Below are positions 54,607 to 64,000 of a DNA stretch of 64,000 bases, piece after piece; position 1 is the stretch's first letter, and every line of letters starts with the position of its first letter. A program made the position numbers and the translations under genes. The stretch covers positions 806,001 to 870,000 of the forward strand of contig NZ_JACGWU010000001.1 of assembly GCF_014137865.1 (NCBI RefSeq), written 5' to 3'. The DNA is from Alpinimonas psychrophila. Lineage in GTDB: Bacteria > Actinomycetota > Actinomycetes > Actinomycetales > Microbacteriaceae. Below the pieces are notes generated by a model. That model was not told the origin of the DNA. It made no database searches and saw only the letters and a list, made by a program, of their open reading frames with translations.

Positions 54607-55524
54607 CTACGCGAGTTCGACGATCCCAGTAAATACCAGCTCAGCCGGGCCGGAAAGTGATACATGCTCGCCCTCCTCGGTGGGAAACATGCGCACGGCC
54701 AACGATCCACCGGGCACCTCGACGCGCCAACTATTGGGGGCGCCGGCGCCAGCCCAGTGCCGGGTTGCCAACGCTGCTGCCACAACTCCGGTGCCACAGC
54801 TGAGCGTTTCGCCGCTCCCGCGCTCGTGCACGCGCATACGAATCTGGCCCACGCCATCTTTGACCATAGGGTCGCGCATGACCACGAGTTCCACGTTGGC
54901 ACCTTCGGGCGTCGCCGGGTCGAGCTGAGGAACGAACGTCAAATCCGCACCGTCTAGCTCGGCATCGTGCGAGAGCGCGACGACCACATGCGGGTTCCCC
55001 ACGTTGATGCCGATACCCGGGCGCTGAACGGCCACACCCTTGACGCGCACGAGCGGTTCGCCGCCATCGAAGCGCCAGCGCCCCATGTCGACCTGAAAAT
55101 TATTGCCACTGTTGGTGAGATCCCGCACTCCTCCGCGCGTGCCAATAGCCATCGTGTCGCCAGGGTTGATAACGGCCAGACCTGACTCGAGTAAATACTT
55201 GGCATACACGCGGATTCCGTTGCCACACATCTCGCTCAGGCTGCCGTCGGCGTTGTAATAATCCATGAACCATTCGGCGGCGGAATCTTCGGTGAGGGCT
55301 GAGGCTCCCGCGGGATCCGGTATTAAAGCACCATCGCTGCGCAAGGTATTGAGGTTCTTGCTTTTCACCGCACGGATCACGCCGTCAGCCCCGATGCCGA
55401 AGTGACGATCGCACAGACTCGCAATTTGGCCGGGGCTCAGCGGCCGCTCGCCCTCGGGGTCGCTGTACAACACGAAGTCGTTGCCGGTGCCGTGTCCCTT
55501 GGTGAAGTGCAGTGCCGTTGCCAT
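54607..55524 (-). CDS. dapF: Diaminopimelate epimerase
   Basis: Interconverts LL- and meso-diaminopimelate for lysine and peptidoglycan. 305 residues. The N-terminal [10 protein letters not shown] and the two catalytic-cysteine motifs EMCGNGIR (near residue 99) and LSCGTGV (near 240) are present, as is GNPHVVV. The gene starts at an ATG at 55524 with ten bases to the upstream membrane-protein stop, so they may be co-transcribed. Confidence 0.96.
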   Translation of the reverse strand: MATALHFTKGHGTGNDFVLYSDPEGERPLSPGQIASLCDRHFGIGADGVIRAVKSKNLNTLRSDGALIPDPAGASALTEDSAAEWFMDYYNADGSLSEMCGNGIRVYAKYLLESGLAVINPGDTMAIGTRGGVRDLTNSGNNFQVDMGRWRFDGGEPLVRVKGVAVQRPGIGINVGNPHVVVALSHDAELDGADLTFVPQLDPATPEGANVELVVMRDPMVKDGVGQIRMRVHERGSGETLSCGTGVVAAALATRHWAGAGAPNSWRVEVPGGSLAVRMFPTEEGEHVSLSGPAELVFTGIVELA

Positions 55525-55533
55525 GGCTCAAGC

Positions 55534-56673
55534 CTACGGCGTGAGAGGGATGGATCTCTTAGGAGGCGCGACAGGCACGCGCGCGACGTCGTCGCCGTCG
55601 GCGAGAGCCGCCGAAGAGTTGCGCACAAAGATGACAATCCAACAGAAAATCAGGGAGCCCGTGAGCATCTCATAGGAGGTCAAGTTGAAGTACTGCACCG
55701 GGTAATACAGCACCGCCGCAACCGCCAACGAGGCCACCAGAATCCAGTCAGCAATGTAAAACATGGCGGGAAACCCGGGAACGATTAAGCGGTTAAAGAC
55801 GAGGAGAAATAGGAAAATAATAGTCAGAGCGTTTGCGGCAATGTTATGCACAATGAGGGATTGGTTGACTGGAATCAGCCCGACGATCACGAGGGAGACG
55901 CCCAAGCCGAGAAATGACCAGCGGATGACGCGCGTGCGCCACGGTCGATAATGTGGCCGGCGCTTGAAAACGGTATCCACATCATTGACGAGGTAGTCGG
56001 CCAAAACGATGATAATCACGCCAGATAAAGCCACGGTGACGTTGAACGTGAAGCCGGCGAACCCATCTGTGATGCCCAGGGCGCTCAGATTCATGTCAAA
56101 CCAGCGGCTATCGGTCGCCGCCAACATGCTGGCCACCCCGCCACTGACGAGGAAGACGACAAACACGTTAGCCAAGGAGGTCGAGGACACGTTTGCCCCC
56201 GACAGATACGAGAAATAGGCCGAAATCGAGCTGGCAACCCCCACGCAGATGGAACCCGCAAGAACATCAAATTTTACGTCCCCGAAGACGCTTTGCATGA
56301 GTGTGAAGATCGTCAAGATGGCGAGCAAAATAATGGCGCCGTGACACACAGCGAGGCCAAACGTGTCAAAGGCTCGCTTCGTGCGCGATAGGTGAGGAGT
56401 GTGACGGCGGTGCCAACCATCTTCACCCGAGATGGACGGCACATAGGCGGCGGGAAAGCTCAGGATGGCACTTATCGCACCAACGGCGGCCGCAACTTGG
56501 CCCACGGAGTTGGCCCCGAAAAGGGGCCAGACACCACCCCACATTGTCAAGCCGCCGACAAGCAGGCCCACACCGAGGAAGATTGCCGCGGCTAGAAGCG
56601 CCTTCGCCTCATGCTCGAGAGCACGTACCGGAGCAATGTAACTGGTTCGTGGCGGCCCTCCATGCATTGGCAT
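55534..56673 (-). CDS. Multi-pass membrane protein of unknown function
   Basis: 379 residues with about ten hydrophobic segments in two runs (about 25-190 and 210-360), a cytoplasmic-type basic loop (FKRRPHYRPWRTR) between them, and a charged C-terminus. I do not recognise the family; it resembles none of the common transporter motifs (no MFS, ABC or P-type pattern). Its position before dapF could be chance. Codon use is normal for the window, so it is unlikely to be recent transfer. Confidence 0.8.
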   Translation of the reverse strand: MPMHGGPPRTSYIAPVRALEHEAKALLAAAIFLGVGLLVGGLTMWGGVWPLFGANSVGQVAAAVGAISAILSFPAAYVPSISGEDGWHRRHTPHLSRTKRAFDTFGLAVCHGAIILLAILTIFTLMQSVFGDVKFDVLAGSICVGVASSISAYFSYLSGANVSSTSLANVFVVFLVSGGVASMLAATDSRWFDMNLSALGITDGFAGFTFNVTVALSGVIIIVLADYLVNDVDTVFKRRPHYRPWRTRVIRWSFLGLGVSLVIVGLIPVNQSLIVHNIAANALTIIFLFLLVFNRLIVPGFPAMFYIADWILVASLAVAAVLYYPVQYFNLTSYEMLTGSLIFCWIVIFVRNSSAALADGDDVARVPVAPPKRSIPLTP

Positions 56674-56710
56674 ACCAATAGTGTCGCAAACAGACGTGGT
56701 TTAAGCGACC

Positions 56711-57409
56711 TTATTGGCCTGCAACTTCTTGGTTCTTCTGAATCCAAACCCGGGCGAGCTCCAGCTCGCTCGCATCAATGCCATGGCCACCGGCGCGCTC
56801 GTGGCGCTCCACGCTCACGCCGTGCGCCGTGGCCACAGCCTCGAGATGACGAACGCTCGCGGCGGGAGCCATCGGGTCGGTGGCACCGTTCAGCAACAGG
56901 AGCGCAATCGGAGAGGCCGGGGCAGGGTCGAAAGTGATGGGATCACGGTCACCGAAGGGATACATGCCCGAAAGTGCGACGACCCTAGAGACGGCATCGG
57001 GATGCAACAGCGCCGTCGCCAGGGCAATGTTGGCGCCGTTCGAGAATCCGACGGCAACGAGCGGCTGACCGATGAGGCCGTAATGCTCCCGTGCTGCCTC
57101 AACGAACCCAGCGAGTTCGCCCGCGCGCACAATGACGTCATCCACGTCGAAGTTGCCTTCGCCGAGGCGCCGGAACCAGCGGTTCATGCCCTGTTCGGTC
57201 ACGCGCCCGCGCGGGGCGAGAATCGTGGCCTCTGGGTCGAGGTGAGCGACGAGTTTCGAAATCTCAACCTCGTTGCCACCCGTGCCGTGCATCAGCAGGA
57301 GCACGGGGGCGCCCTCAGCGCCGCGATGAAATTCGTGGGGCCATTGATTGACGAGGGTTGCAGCATCCGTCATCGTCATGTCGCCGTCGGTGGCCACGCT
57401 GTCGCTCAT
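56711..57409 (-). CDS. Phospholipase/carboxylesterase-family alpha/beta hydrolase (MhqD-like)
   Basis: 232 residues, serine hydrolase. LLLMHGTGGNE carries the oxyanion-hole region, AVGFSNGANIA (near residue 115) has the GxSxG nucleophile, LLLNGATDPM gives the aspartate and AGGHGI the histidine. Start taken at the ATG at 57409, which overlaps the dioxygenase stop as ATGA. In Bacillus, mhqO- and mhqD-type genes are partners in quinone and electrophile resistance; the same pairing suggests that role. Confidence 0.88.
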   Translation of the reverse strand: MSDSVATDGDMTMTDAATLVNQWPHEFHRGAEGAPVLLLMHGTGGNEVEISKLVAHLDPEATILAPRGRVTEQGMNRWFRRLGEGNFDVDDVIVRAGELAGFVEAAREHYGLIGQPLVAVGFSNGANIALATALLHPDAVSRVVALSGMYPFGDRDPITFDPAPASPIALLLLNGATDPMAPAASVRHLEAVATAHGVSVERHERAGGHGIDASELELARVWIQKNQEVAGQ

Positions 57410-58380
57410 GCGGCGTCCGCGATCTCGGGGTTGTTCTCTTCGGGAACGTGAATGGGAATGACGGCATTTTCGATCTGCTCGCGGTTGGGCTCGAGCCATG
57501 GTGGCAGTTTCAGCGAGCGGCCAAGTTCCAGCAGCGGCTCGTCGATGTCAAAGCCGGGGGTGTCCGTGGCGATCTCAAAGAGCACGCCGCCGGGTTCCCG
57601 AAAGTAGATCGACGTGAAGTAGCTGCGATCCAGAATCTGCGTGACTTGGTGTCCGCGCGAGGCAAGGTCTTGGCGCCAGAGTTCCTGCGTTGCCCGGTCG
57701 GGCACCCGAAAGGCGATGTGGTGCACGGTGCCACCTGCCTGCAAACCCTCGGGGGTCAGCGTCGAGCCAAAGACATCGACGAGAGCACCGGGAGCACCAT
57801 CCCCCATGCCCACGCGGGTGCGATTGCCGACTTCTTCCACCACGTGCATGCCGAGGTCGTTGACCATCATGGCCACGGTCGTCTGCGGGTTTCGCACCGT
57901 CAAAACGGAGGAGTGCTGGCCGCGAATCGCGAATTCTGCGGGAACGGATGCCGAATCCCAAGGATCACGGGGATCCTCGGCGTGAGTGGCCACCAGCTCA
58001 ATGTGGAGGCCATCAGGGTCCTTGACCAGCAGGCGCTCCTCCGATGAGGATGTGCTCGTGATGGTGCCCTGTATTCCTAAGTCGGCAAAGTGCTTGGTCC
58101 AGAAGCCCAACGATCCGGCGGGCACCGAGAAGGCGGTGGAGGTGGATTGACCGGCACCGACTGTTCCGGGGCGAATGCCCTTCCACGGGAAGAACGTCAT
58201 GAGCGAGCCGGGGTTGCCCGCAGTGTCACCGTAATAAAGATGATACGTACCCGGGTCGTCAAAGTTCACTGTCTTCTTCACCAACCGAAGGCCCAAGCCC
58301 TGAATATAGAAATCAATGTTTTTCTGGGGGTCGCCAGCAATCGCCGTGACGTGGTGCATTCCCGATGTGGTGACAGTCAT
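57406..58380 (-). CDS. MhqO-like ring-cleaving dioxygenase (glyoxalase fold)
   Basis: 324 residues with two vicinal-oxygen-chelate domains. The metal ligands are in MHHVTAIAG (His near 10), VHHIAFRVPD (His near 225) and FREPGGVLFEIATD (Glu near 275). The pattern fits the MhqO/MhqE family thought to cleave hydroquinone-like compounds. I take the ATG at 58380, which gives the family start (the frame is open to 58521), but no ribosome binding site is seen. It is divergent from the flavin-dependent oxidoreductase gene. Confidence 0.88.
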   Translation of the reverse strand: MTVTTSGMHHVTAIAGDPQKNIDFYIQGLGLRLVKKTVNFDDPGTYHLYYGDTAGNPGSLMTFFPWKGIRPGTVGAGQSTSTAFSVPAGSLGFWTKHFADLGIQGTITSTSSSEERLLVKDPDGLHIELVATHAEDPRDPWDSASVPAEFAIRGQHSSVLTVRNPQTTVAMMVNDLGMHVVEEVGNRTRVGMGDGAPGALVDVFGSTLTPEGLQAGGTVHHIAFRVPDRATQELWRQDLASRGHQVTQILDRSYFTSIYFREPGGVLFEIATDTPGFDIDEPLLELGRSLKLPPWLEPNREQIENAVIPIHVPEENNPEIADAA

Positions 58381-58522
58381 GAAAGAGGTAACTCGCGTGA
58401 GCGAGCTGGCATTCCTGACCGTATCCATTGGCTGGGAAGAAATATCTTTGGTCTTACCAGCGTTGCCTTTCATGACGGTCGTGTCTTGGGCCCGAATCGG
58501 CTCGAGAAATGAAGGAGACACC

Positions 58523-59563
58523 GTGCAAATTGGCGCCTACAGCTTTGGGGATACCCAAAGAAACAACAACGGCACTCTGCGCAGCACGGCCGAGGCCATT
58601 CGCAACCTGTTCGAGGCGATAGTTCACGCCGACAAAGCTGGTCTGGACTACTTTGCGGTCGGCGAGCACCACACCCTCTCAATGCCGGCCTCCTCCCCCG
58701 GCACGGTCTTGGCCGCCGCCGCGGGTGCGACCACCAACATCATTCTGGGAAGTGGCGTGAGCGTCATCTCTACCGATGACCCCGTGCGCATCTTTCAGCA
58801 GTTCGCCACAGCCGATGCGATCTCCGGTGGTCGCGTCGAAATTACGGCCGGCCGCGGGTCCTCGGTCGAATCCTTCCCGTTGTTCGGTTACAGCCTGAAC
58901 GATTACGACCGGCTCTACGCCGAAAAACTTGACCTTTTGATGACTCTCAATAACGACACGGATGCCTCCACCACCTGGTCTGGCACCGTGCGCCCCGCGC
59001 TCGAAAATGCCGTAGTGGTGCCGCGCCCCACCCATGGTTCACTCCCCCTCTGGTTGGCCACGGGCGGATCTGCGCCTTCTTCGGTACGTGCCGGTGAACT
59101 CGGGCTCTCCATCGCCTACGGCATTATTGGCGGAATCCCCTCACGCTTCTCTGCCCTCTCGGATCTGTACCGGCGCACCGCGGCGGCCGCAGGGCACGCG
59201 GGGGAAAACATCCGGGTATCAGTCGCCACCCTGGGATTGGTCGCGTCCACTACCGCCGAGGCTCAGGACCGTTTCTATCCCGGCTGGCACAACCTGCAAG
59301 AAGAAATGGGACGGTTGCGGGGGTGGCCTGCGCCGAGTCGCGGCGACTTCGAATCTCAAGCAACGTTCCCTGGACCCTATTACGTGGGCGATCCCGATTC
59401 GGTGGCTGAACGCATGGTAGACCTCCACCACCACATGGGGCACATGCGCCATTTCTTACAGGGCGATTTTGGCGGACTCCCCCAGGACCATTTTCTGGAG
59501 CACCTCACTCTGCTGGCGACAGAGGTAAAGCCCCGCGTCACTCGCTTGCTTGGCAAGAAGTAA
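58523..59563 (+). CDS. LLM-class flavin-dependent oxidoreductase
   Basis: 346 residues, luciferase-like monooxygenase family, CE1758-like branch. YFAVGEHHT near residue 45-53, SVISTDDPVRIFQQFATADAIS near 80-100 and RVEITAGRGSSVESFPLFGY near 105-125 are characteristic. It binds FMN; the substrate is unknown. Start at the GTG at 58523 with AAGGAGA four bases upstream. The longer open frame to 58316 is antisense to the dioxygenase gene. It is probably a partner of the electrophile-response genes on the other strand. Confidence 0.9.
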   Translation: MQIGAYSFGDTQRNNNGTLRSTAEAIRNLFEAIVHADKAGLDYFAVGEHHTLSMPASSPGTVLAAAAGATTNIILGSGVSVISTDDPVRIFQQFATADAISGGRVEITAGRGSSVESFPLFGYSLNDYDRLYAEKLDLLMTLNNDTDASTTWSGTVRPALENAVVVPRPTHGSLPLWLATGGSAPSSVRAGELGLSIAYGIIGGIPSRFSALSDLYRRTAAAAGHAGENIRVSVATLGLVASTTAEAQDRFYPGWHNLQEEMGRLRGWPAPSRGDFESQATFPGPYYVGDPDSVAERMVDLHHHMGHMRHFLQGDFGGLPQDHFLEHLTLLATEVKPRVTRLLGKK

Positions 59564-59610
59564 CACGGGGCTTCGCTCTGGGTCAGTCGACCCGAGCCGC
59601 GCGTAAATAT

Positions 59611-60363
59611 CTACCGTGCGGTGTAACCGCCATCGACGACATGCTGAGATCCGGTAATGAAGCTTGCCTTCTCCGAAAGGAGGAAGACGACCAAGTCGGC
59701 AACTTCTTCTGCCGTTCCGAGGCGCCCGATGGGGTGAAGCCCAACGAGACCGTTATAGGCCTCCTCGGGAAGTCCACTCAGCAGTGGCGTGTCAATGTAA
59801 CCAGGGTGAACGGAGTTGATGCGAACACCTTGGCCGGCATAGGTGAGTGCTGTTGCTTTAGTCAAGCCAGAAACAGCATGCTTAGCCGCGACGTACGGAG
59901 CAGCTCCGGCATCTCCCACGAGCCCCAGAATTGAAGACGTGTTGACGATGGCGCCGCCACCGGCCTTGATAATTTCGGGAATCTGGTACTTCAGGCCGTA
60001 GAAGACCGAATGAAGATTGATATCGATGAGTTGCTTGTAAGCATCAATGTCAATATCTGTAATTGGGCCAAGTGGGCCACCGATGCCTGCGTTGTTCACG
60101 GCAAGGTTGAGCCCGCCATACGTCTGGACAGCCTTGTCCACAGCCGCTTTCACGTCCTCGGGCTTGCCAACGTTTCCCGCAACGGCTGTTGCCTTTCCGC
60201 CCGCGGAAACAATCGTGTCGACAATGGCCTGGGCAACATCAAGCATCAGATCGTTAACTACAACATTGGCGCCATCTGCCGCCAGCGCGAGGGCAACGGC
60301 CTTACCGATGCCAGAACCTCCGCCGGTGACCAGTGCGGTTTTGCCTGCAAATTGAGTACTCAT
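59611..60363 (-). CDS. Short-chain dehydrogenase/reductase
   Basis: 250 residues, classical SDR. The NAD(P)-binding TGGGSGIG is near residue 14-21, NNAGIGG near 90 and the catalytic YVAAKH (Tyr-x-x-x-Lys) near 155, with the catalytic serine in VNTSS just before it. AAGGAG lies six bases before the ATG at 60363. The ASP in the second strand (NDLMLD) suggests NAD+ preference. Substrate is unknown. Convergent with the LLM gene. Confidence 0.93.
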   Translation of the reverse strand: MSTQFAGKTALVTGGGSGIGKAVALALAADGANVVVNDLMLDVAQAIVDTIVSAGGKATAVAGNVGKPEDVKAAVDKAVQTYGGLNLAVNNAGIGGPLGPITDIDIDAYKQLIDINLHSVFYGLKYQIPEIIKAGGGAIVNTSSILGLVGDAGAAPYVAAKHAVSGLTKATALTYAGQGVRINSVHPGYIDTPLLSGLPEEAYNGLVGLHPIGRLGTAEEVADLVVFLLSEKASFITGSQHVVDGGYTAR

Positions 60364-60532
60364 TGTGAACTCCTTTGTGCTTGGTAGTGCCATGAAATCT
60401 AACGCCGAAACATTGACCGGCACTTAAGGCAACCCTGCGAACGCGGAACCTATTCCATTCTCACACCGTCTTCGTGTTTCTACCAGCAAACATCCATGCT
60501 GTGCACGATTATCGAAGTTATTGTGCCCTGCC

Positions 60533-61219
60533 CTACCAGGGTGCCCAACCGAGCTTGCTGGTGCCAACGCCGATGACAGCGCAATACACGGCGAAGATCG
60601 CGAAGACGATCGCCAATATCTCGAATTGGTGATCCATCGTGAATCGATAGAGGTGTCCCAGCGACACCGTGGCTTTGGCACCCCGAATCAGGCGCCAGAG
60701 CGGCGGCACGATGACCGGTGACAGTGCCAAGAAGTACAGCACTCCCACCGCAATGATTTGCCAAAATAACTCGATACCCGAGGAAGAAATGTCATGGATG
60801 GCCGGCAGGAGTAAAGCGAAACTCGAAACATCTTTGATGCTGAGGGCAAAGGCGAGAGCAAAGAACGTGATCGTCTTGGCCTTTCCCATGCGGTTCGTCA
60901 GTGACGTCTCGACTTTGGCGCGAAGTTCGGGGTGCGGCATGAATAAGTAGACCGATACTGTCGCCAAAATTATCCCCACGGCCAACCAGACGGCGCCGCC
61001 GAGCGGATCGCTGCCGGTGTGGGGTTTGGGGAGTGACGCCGCCCCCAAGAGCAGGGCCGTGCAGGCGATCGCAAACGCGGAAGCCGCACCTGCGAAGACG
61101 GCGAGGGACCGAGCCTTCCACGGAGTGTTCGACGCCATCAGAATCTGAAGACACAGCAGCGAGGGGGTAAGCGCGGCCCCGATGCCCAGCGGCGCAATGC
61201 GCCAGATCAGCTCAAGCAT
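60533..61219 (-). CDS. GAP/Sap-family membrane protein (LysE-like)
   Basis: 228 residues with six or so hydrophobic segments. It resembles the GAP (Sap, sulfolipid-1-addressing) membrane proteins of actinobacteria, related to LysE: an [15 protein letters not shown] start helix, [17 protein letters not shown] and [25 protein letters not shown]. The family moves lipids or peptidic compounds in mycobacteria; the substrate here is unknown. Its start overlaps the miaA stop by eight bases. Confidence 0.8.
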   Translation of the reverse strand: MLELIWRIAPLGIGAALTPSLLCLQILMASNTPWKARSLAVFAGAASAFAIACTALLLGAASLPKPHTGSDPLGGAVWLAVGIILATVSVYLFMPHPELRAKVETSLTNRMGKAKTITFFALAFALSIKDVSSFALLLPAIHDISSSGIELFWQIIAVGVLYFLALSPVIVPPLWRLIRGAKATVSLGHLYRFTMDHQFEILAIVFAIFAVYCAVIGVGTSKLGWAPW

Positions 61220-62219
61220 GAGCGCCCGATGCGAGCTCCATTGTCGCCGACCCGTTCGTTTCTTGCGCCTTCGCTGCTGCGTAGGCCTGAACGATTATGG
61301 CCGCGTTTGCCGCATCTCCGGCCGTGAGCCAAACGAGATCGGCGTAGCGCTTAAACCAGCCGACTTGGCGACGGGCATAGCGCCGCGTGAGGGCCTGGGT
61401 TTCCTCAATTGCTTGGGCCTGAGTCTTCGTGCCCTGCAGTTGAACGAGGGCCTGAGCATAGCCAATGGCACGGCGAGCCGTGACGCCGTCCTCGAGACCG
61501 TGCTCACGCAAGGCATCGGCTTCGGCAACGAGGCCGGCCGCCCACATTTTCTTCACCCGAGAATCGAGACGTTCGACCAACGCGGCACGTTCGGCGGCCA
61601 ACCCAAAGATGACCGCCGGCCGCCAGTACACGGGCTTAGCGGGCAACGTACCGAGAGCGGCGGTGTCTCCGGTCACCTCGAGCACTTCAAGCGCACGCAC
61701 GATTCGCCGCGGGTTCTTCTCATCGATGCGCTCGGCGGCCGCTGGGGCTAATTCCTTGAGACGGCGGTAAAGAATGCCAGGTCCCAGCTCTGCGAGCTCG
61801 GCCTCAAGCCGGGCGCGAACCGCATCGTCATGTCCCGGAAAATCAAAATCAAACAGCACACTCGAGACATAGAGGCCCGATCCGCCAACCAGAATGGGCA
61901 CGGCCCCACGGCCAATGATGGCGTCAATGGTGTCCCGGGCCAGCCTCTGATACTGGGCGACGGCGGCTTCTTCCCGAACCTCCAACACATCGAGCAGGTG
62001 GTGCGGCACTCCCTCGCGCTCGGCCAAAGTTAACTTGGCCGTGCCAATATTCATTCCCCGATAGAGCTGCATGGCATCGGCATTAACAATCTCGGCTGCA
62101 CCCCCAGATTCACGGATGCTCCGCGCCACCGCCAGCGACAACTCCGACTTTCCCGTGCCGGTCGCCCCGACAATCGCGATAATCGTCACGGCAAGGCACT
62201 CATCATGAGTGCTCACCAT
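61212..62219 (-). CDS. miaA: tRNA dimethylallyltransferase
   Basis: Adds a dimethylallyl group to A37 of tRNAs reading UNN codons. 335 residues. P-loop GATGTGKSE near 19-27, [11 protein letters not shown] near 45-55 and the GGSGLYVSS motif near 112 are complete, and the C-terminal [14 protein letters not shown] follows. Start at the ATG at 62219; a GTG at 62189 is a possible alternative. It follows miaB by 12 bases, an order typical of actinobacteria. Confidence 0.95.
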   Translation of the reverse strand: MVSTHDECLAVTIIAIVGATGTGKSELSLAVARSIRESGGAAEIVNADAMQLYRGMNIGTAKLTLAEREGVPHHLLDVLEVREEAAVAQYQRLARDTIDAIIGRGAVPILVGGSGLYVSSVLFDFDFPGHDDAVRARLEAELAELGPGILYRRLKELAPAAAERIDEKNPRRIVRALEVLEVTGDTAALGTLPAKPVYWRPAVIFGLAAERAALVERLDSRVKKMWAAGLVAEADALREHGLEDGVTARRAIGYAQALVQLQGTKTQAQAIEETQALTRRYARRQVGWFKRYADLVWLTAGDAANAAIIVQAYAAAKAQETNGSATMELASGAHA

Positions 62220-62231
62220 GAGGGCTAGCCA

Positions 62232-63917
62232 TCAGCGCTGACCGTCAGACGTGTCGTAGATCGGCGTCGTCGAAACACGCACTGTCGGCAGGCCGAGACC
62301 GATGACGGGTTTGCCTGATGCTCCTAGGCTCGCCGTTGTCAAGCGTGTCGACCCAATGCTCGTCGACCCCAAGTTTTTGGCACCGCCAGATGCGGGAACA
62401 CCGCAGCTGGCGGCTTGCGCGCGGTCCCAGGCGTCGCCGGCGCGCGTTCGGCGGATCACCAATGGTGCTCCGGTTGGGTCGTCGGCAATCAAGAAGAAGG
62501 GTTTCGCGTCGGTCACGGTGACAGTCACAACGTCACCGGGGCGGGGAATATCGCTAGCGTGAGGAACCTCGAAGTGCACGAGGCGGGAGTCCGGTGCGCG
62601 GCCGCTCAGGCGATGCGTGGCGGCATCTTTGCGACCCTCGTTGTTGGCCACTAACAGGTCAAGAGTGCGACCGACTTGGAGTTGGTTTTCTTCAAATGCA
62701 ATCGAATCCTGCAAAGCAACGAGTCGCAGGAACCGCTCCTGAACGACGTCCTTGGGCACCTGATCGGGCATGTCGGCGGCCGGCGTGCCGGGGCGCTTGG
62801 AGTACTGAAAGGTAAAGGCCGTGGCAAAGCGTGAGGCGGCAACAACGCGCAGCGTCTCGGCAAAGTCCTCCTCGGTCTCCCCCGGGAATCCCACGATGAT
62901 GTCGGTACTAATCGCGGCGTTGGGAATTGCCGCACGCACACGATCGAGAATTCCGAGGAACTTCTCGCTGCGGTAGGAGCGACGCATCGACTTCAAGATG
63001 CGATCGCTGCCGGACTGCAGGGGCATGTGAAGTTGCGGCATAACGGCGGGAGTCTCAGCCATGGCCAAGATAACGTCGTCGGTGAAGGCCGCAGGGTGCG
63101 GGCTGGTGAATCGGATGCGCTCCAACCCTTCAATCTTTCCCGCGGCTCTCAGTAGCTTGCCAAAGGCCTCGCGGTCACCGAACTCAACGCCGTAGCTGTT
63201 CACGTTTTGGCCCAGCAACGTGACCTCGATGACGCCGTCGGCAACGAGGGCTTCTATCTCGGCCAAAATATCGCCGGGGCGACGGTCCATCTCTTTGCCG
63301 CGAAGGCTCGGAACAATACAGAACGTGCACGTGTTGTTACAGCCAACAGAGATCGACACCCACCCCGAGTAGGTGGAGTCACGCTTGGTGGGAAGGGTGG
63401 AAGGGAATGTCTCGAGGGACTCAAGAATCTCGATCTGGGCTTCTTCGTTGTGCCGAGCGCGCTCGAGCAAACCGGGCAAGGACCCCATGTTGTGGGTGCC
63501 GAAGACCACGTCAACCCAGGGAGCCTTTTCTAACACGATGTTCTGATCTTTTTGCGCCAGGCATCCGCCGACGGCGATCTGCATGCCGATATGTTTCTCT
63601 TTCACGCGAGCCAAGTGGCCGAGGTTGCCGTACAGCTTGTTGTCGGCGTTCTCGCGCACCGCACAGGTATTGATGACGACCACGTCGGGCTGTTCGGAGC
63701 TGGCACTTCGCTTAAAGTCTGGGTCGGCTAAGGCCTCAGGACTCACCTCAAACTTGACGTAACCGGCGGCCTCCATGGCCCCACCCAAACGTTCACTGTC
63801 GTGAATGTTCATCTGGCAACCGAAAGTGCGCACCTCAAAGGTGCGCTGGCGACCGGAGTCGTCAAGCGCCGCATCCGACACGGGGATGATGGTGGGCGCT
63901 TCGGTGACGTTACTCAT
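62232..63917 (-). CDS. miaB: tRNA-2-methylthio-N6-dimethylallyladenosine synthase
   Basis: Radical SAM methylthiotransferase that turns the miaA product at A37 into ms2i6A. 561 residues. The N-terminal cluster cysteines are in [15 protein letters not shown] and VGGCLAQ; the radical SAM motif CNNTCTFC is near 193-200. A TRAM domain ([12 protein letters not shown] region) follows. The last ~80 residues are an extra Gly/Ser/Thr-rich tail absent from most MiaB. Miab and miaA act in sequence and are probably one transcript. Confidence 0.95.
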   Translation of the reverse strand: MSNVTEAPTIIPVSDAALDDSGRQRTFEVRTFGCQMNIHDSERLGGAMEAAGYVKFEVSPEALADPDFKRSASSEQPDVVVINTCAVRENADNKLYGNLGHLARVKEKHIGMQIAVGGCLAQKDQNIVLEKAPWVDVVFGTHNMGSLPGLLERARHNEEAQIEILESLETFPSTLPTKRDSTYSGWVSISVGCNNTCTFCIVPSLRGKEMDRRPGDILAEIEALVADGVIEVTLLGQNVNSYGVEFGDREAFGKLLRAAGKIEGLERIRFTSPHPAAFTDDVILAMAETPAVMPQLHMPLQSGSDRILKSMRRSYRSEKFLGILDRVRAAIPNAAISTDIIVGFPGETEEDFAETLRVVAASRFATAFTFQYSKRPGTPAADMPDQVPKDVVQERFLRLVALQDSIAFEENQLQVGRTLDLLVANNEGRKDAATHRLSGRAPDSRLVHFEVPHASDIPRPGDVVTVTVTDAKPFFLIADDPTGAPLVIRRTRAGDAWDRAQAASCGVPASGGAKNLGSTSIGSTRLTTASLGASGKPVIGLGLPTVRVSTTPIYDTSDGQR

Positions 63918-64000
63918 ATCTTGACAAGTTTACGCGCGCCAAAAGCCGCCCCGCGCCCCTAACGAACGCGCACGAACCTAGCTATGCGCGCTGCTGGTTT

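Overview
The window reads as chromosomal DNA of a high-GC actinobacterium, most likely of the family Microbacteriaceae. The reasons are gene content and regulation: a long RNase E/G, eukaryotic-type IleRS behind an ultrashort-stem actinobacterial T-box, the ileS-folC-DUF4233-ndk string, paired clpP1/clpP2 next to clpX and tig, a DsbA-type VKOR, several apparently leaderless mRNAs, a SAM-IV-like riboswitch and GTG/TTG starts. No species is claimed.

Layout. 1-18.5 kb is housekeeping: RNase E/G (cut by the left edge), VKOR, a DHA2 drug/proton antiporter, then on the minus strand ileS-folC-DUF4233-ndk with overlapping genes behind the ileS T-box, valS plus a small partner, and the clpX / clpP2-clpP1 / tig proteostasis block. 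tRNA-Pro(UGG) and tRNA-Gly(UCC) follow. 18.9-24.4 kb is accessory: a RelBE toxin-antitoxin pair, an MFS exporter, and a PadR regulator that starts a PadR-ATPase-FtsX transporter operon and sits behind a 13-bp tandem operator. 24.4-38.6 kb is metabolism and small conserved genes: amidohydrolase, Nei-type glycosylase, RpiB, PepN, MscS, truncated haemoglobin, thioesterases, a Rieske lipoprotein, HflX, an RsmC-like methyltransferase, and an unrecognised 91-aa protein directly behind a SAM-IV-like riboswitch.

38.7-49.4 kb is a defence island. It holds a GmrSD-like DUF262/DUF1524 protein with a RAMA-like C-terminus, an AbiJ-like abortive-infection protein, an ATPase-TOPRIM (OLD/PARIS-like) protein, and a PaeR7I-type restriction-modification pair. 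Between these are decayed gene pieces and a (TA)16 tract. The island is bracketed by two homologous ~100-nt elements (38701-38800 and 49339-49436) that look like a structured RNA or terminator and match no class I can name. Island boundary, PARIS-like fusion and R-M pair together are the most interesting part of the window.

49.4-53.8 kb carries a lipoprotein and a divergent arsenic cluster (arsR-arsC-arsC one way, arsD-arsA the other) with two matching ArsR operators but no efflux permease. A broken HigBA-type module follows, then dapF, a membrane protein, an MhqO/MhqD-like pair divergent from a flavin-dependent oxidoreductase, an SDR, a GAP-family membrane protein, miaA and miaB.

All functions are inferred from motifs read by eye. 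No database search was possible.
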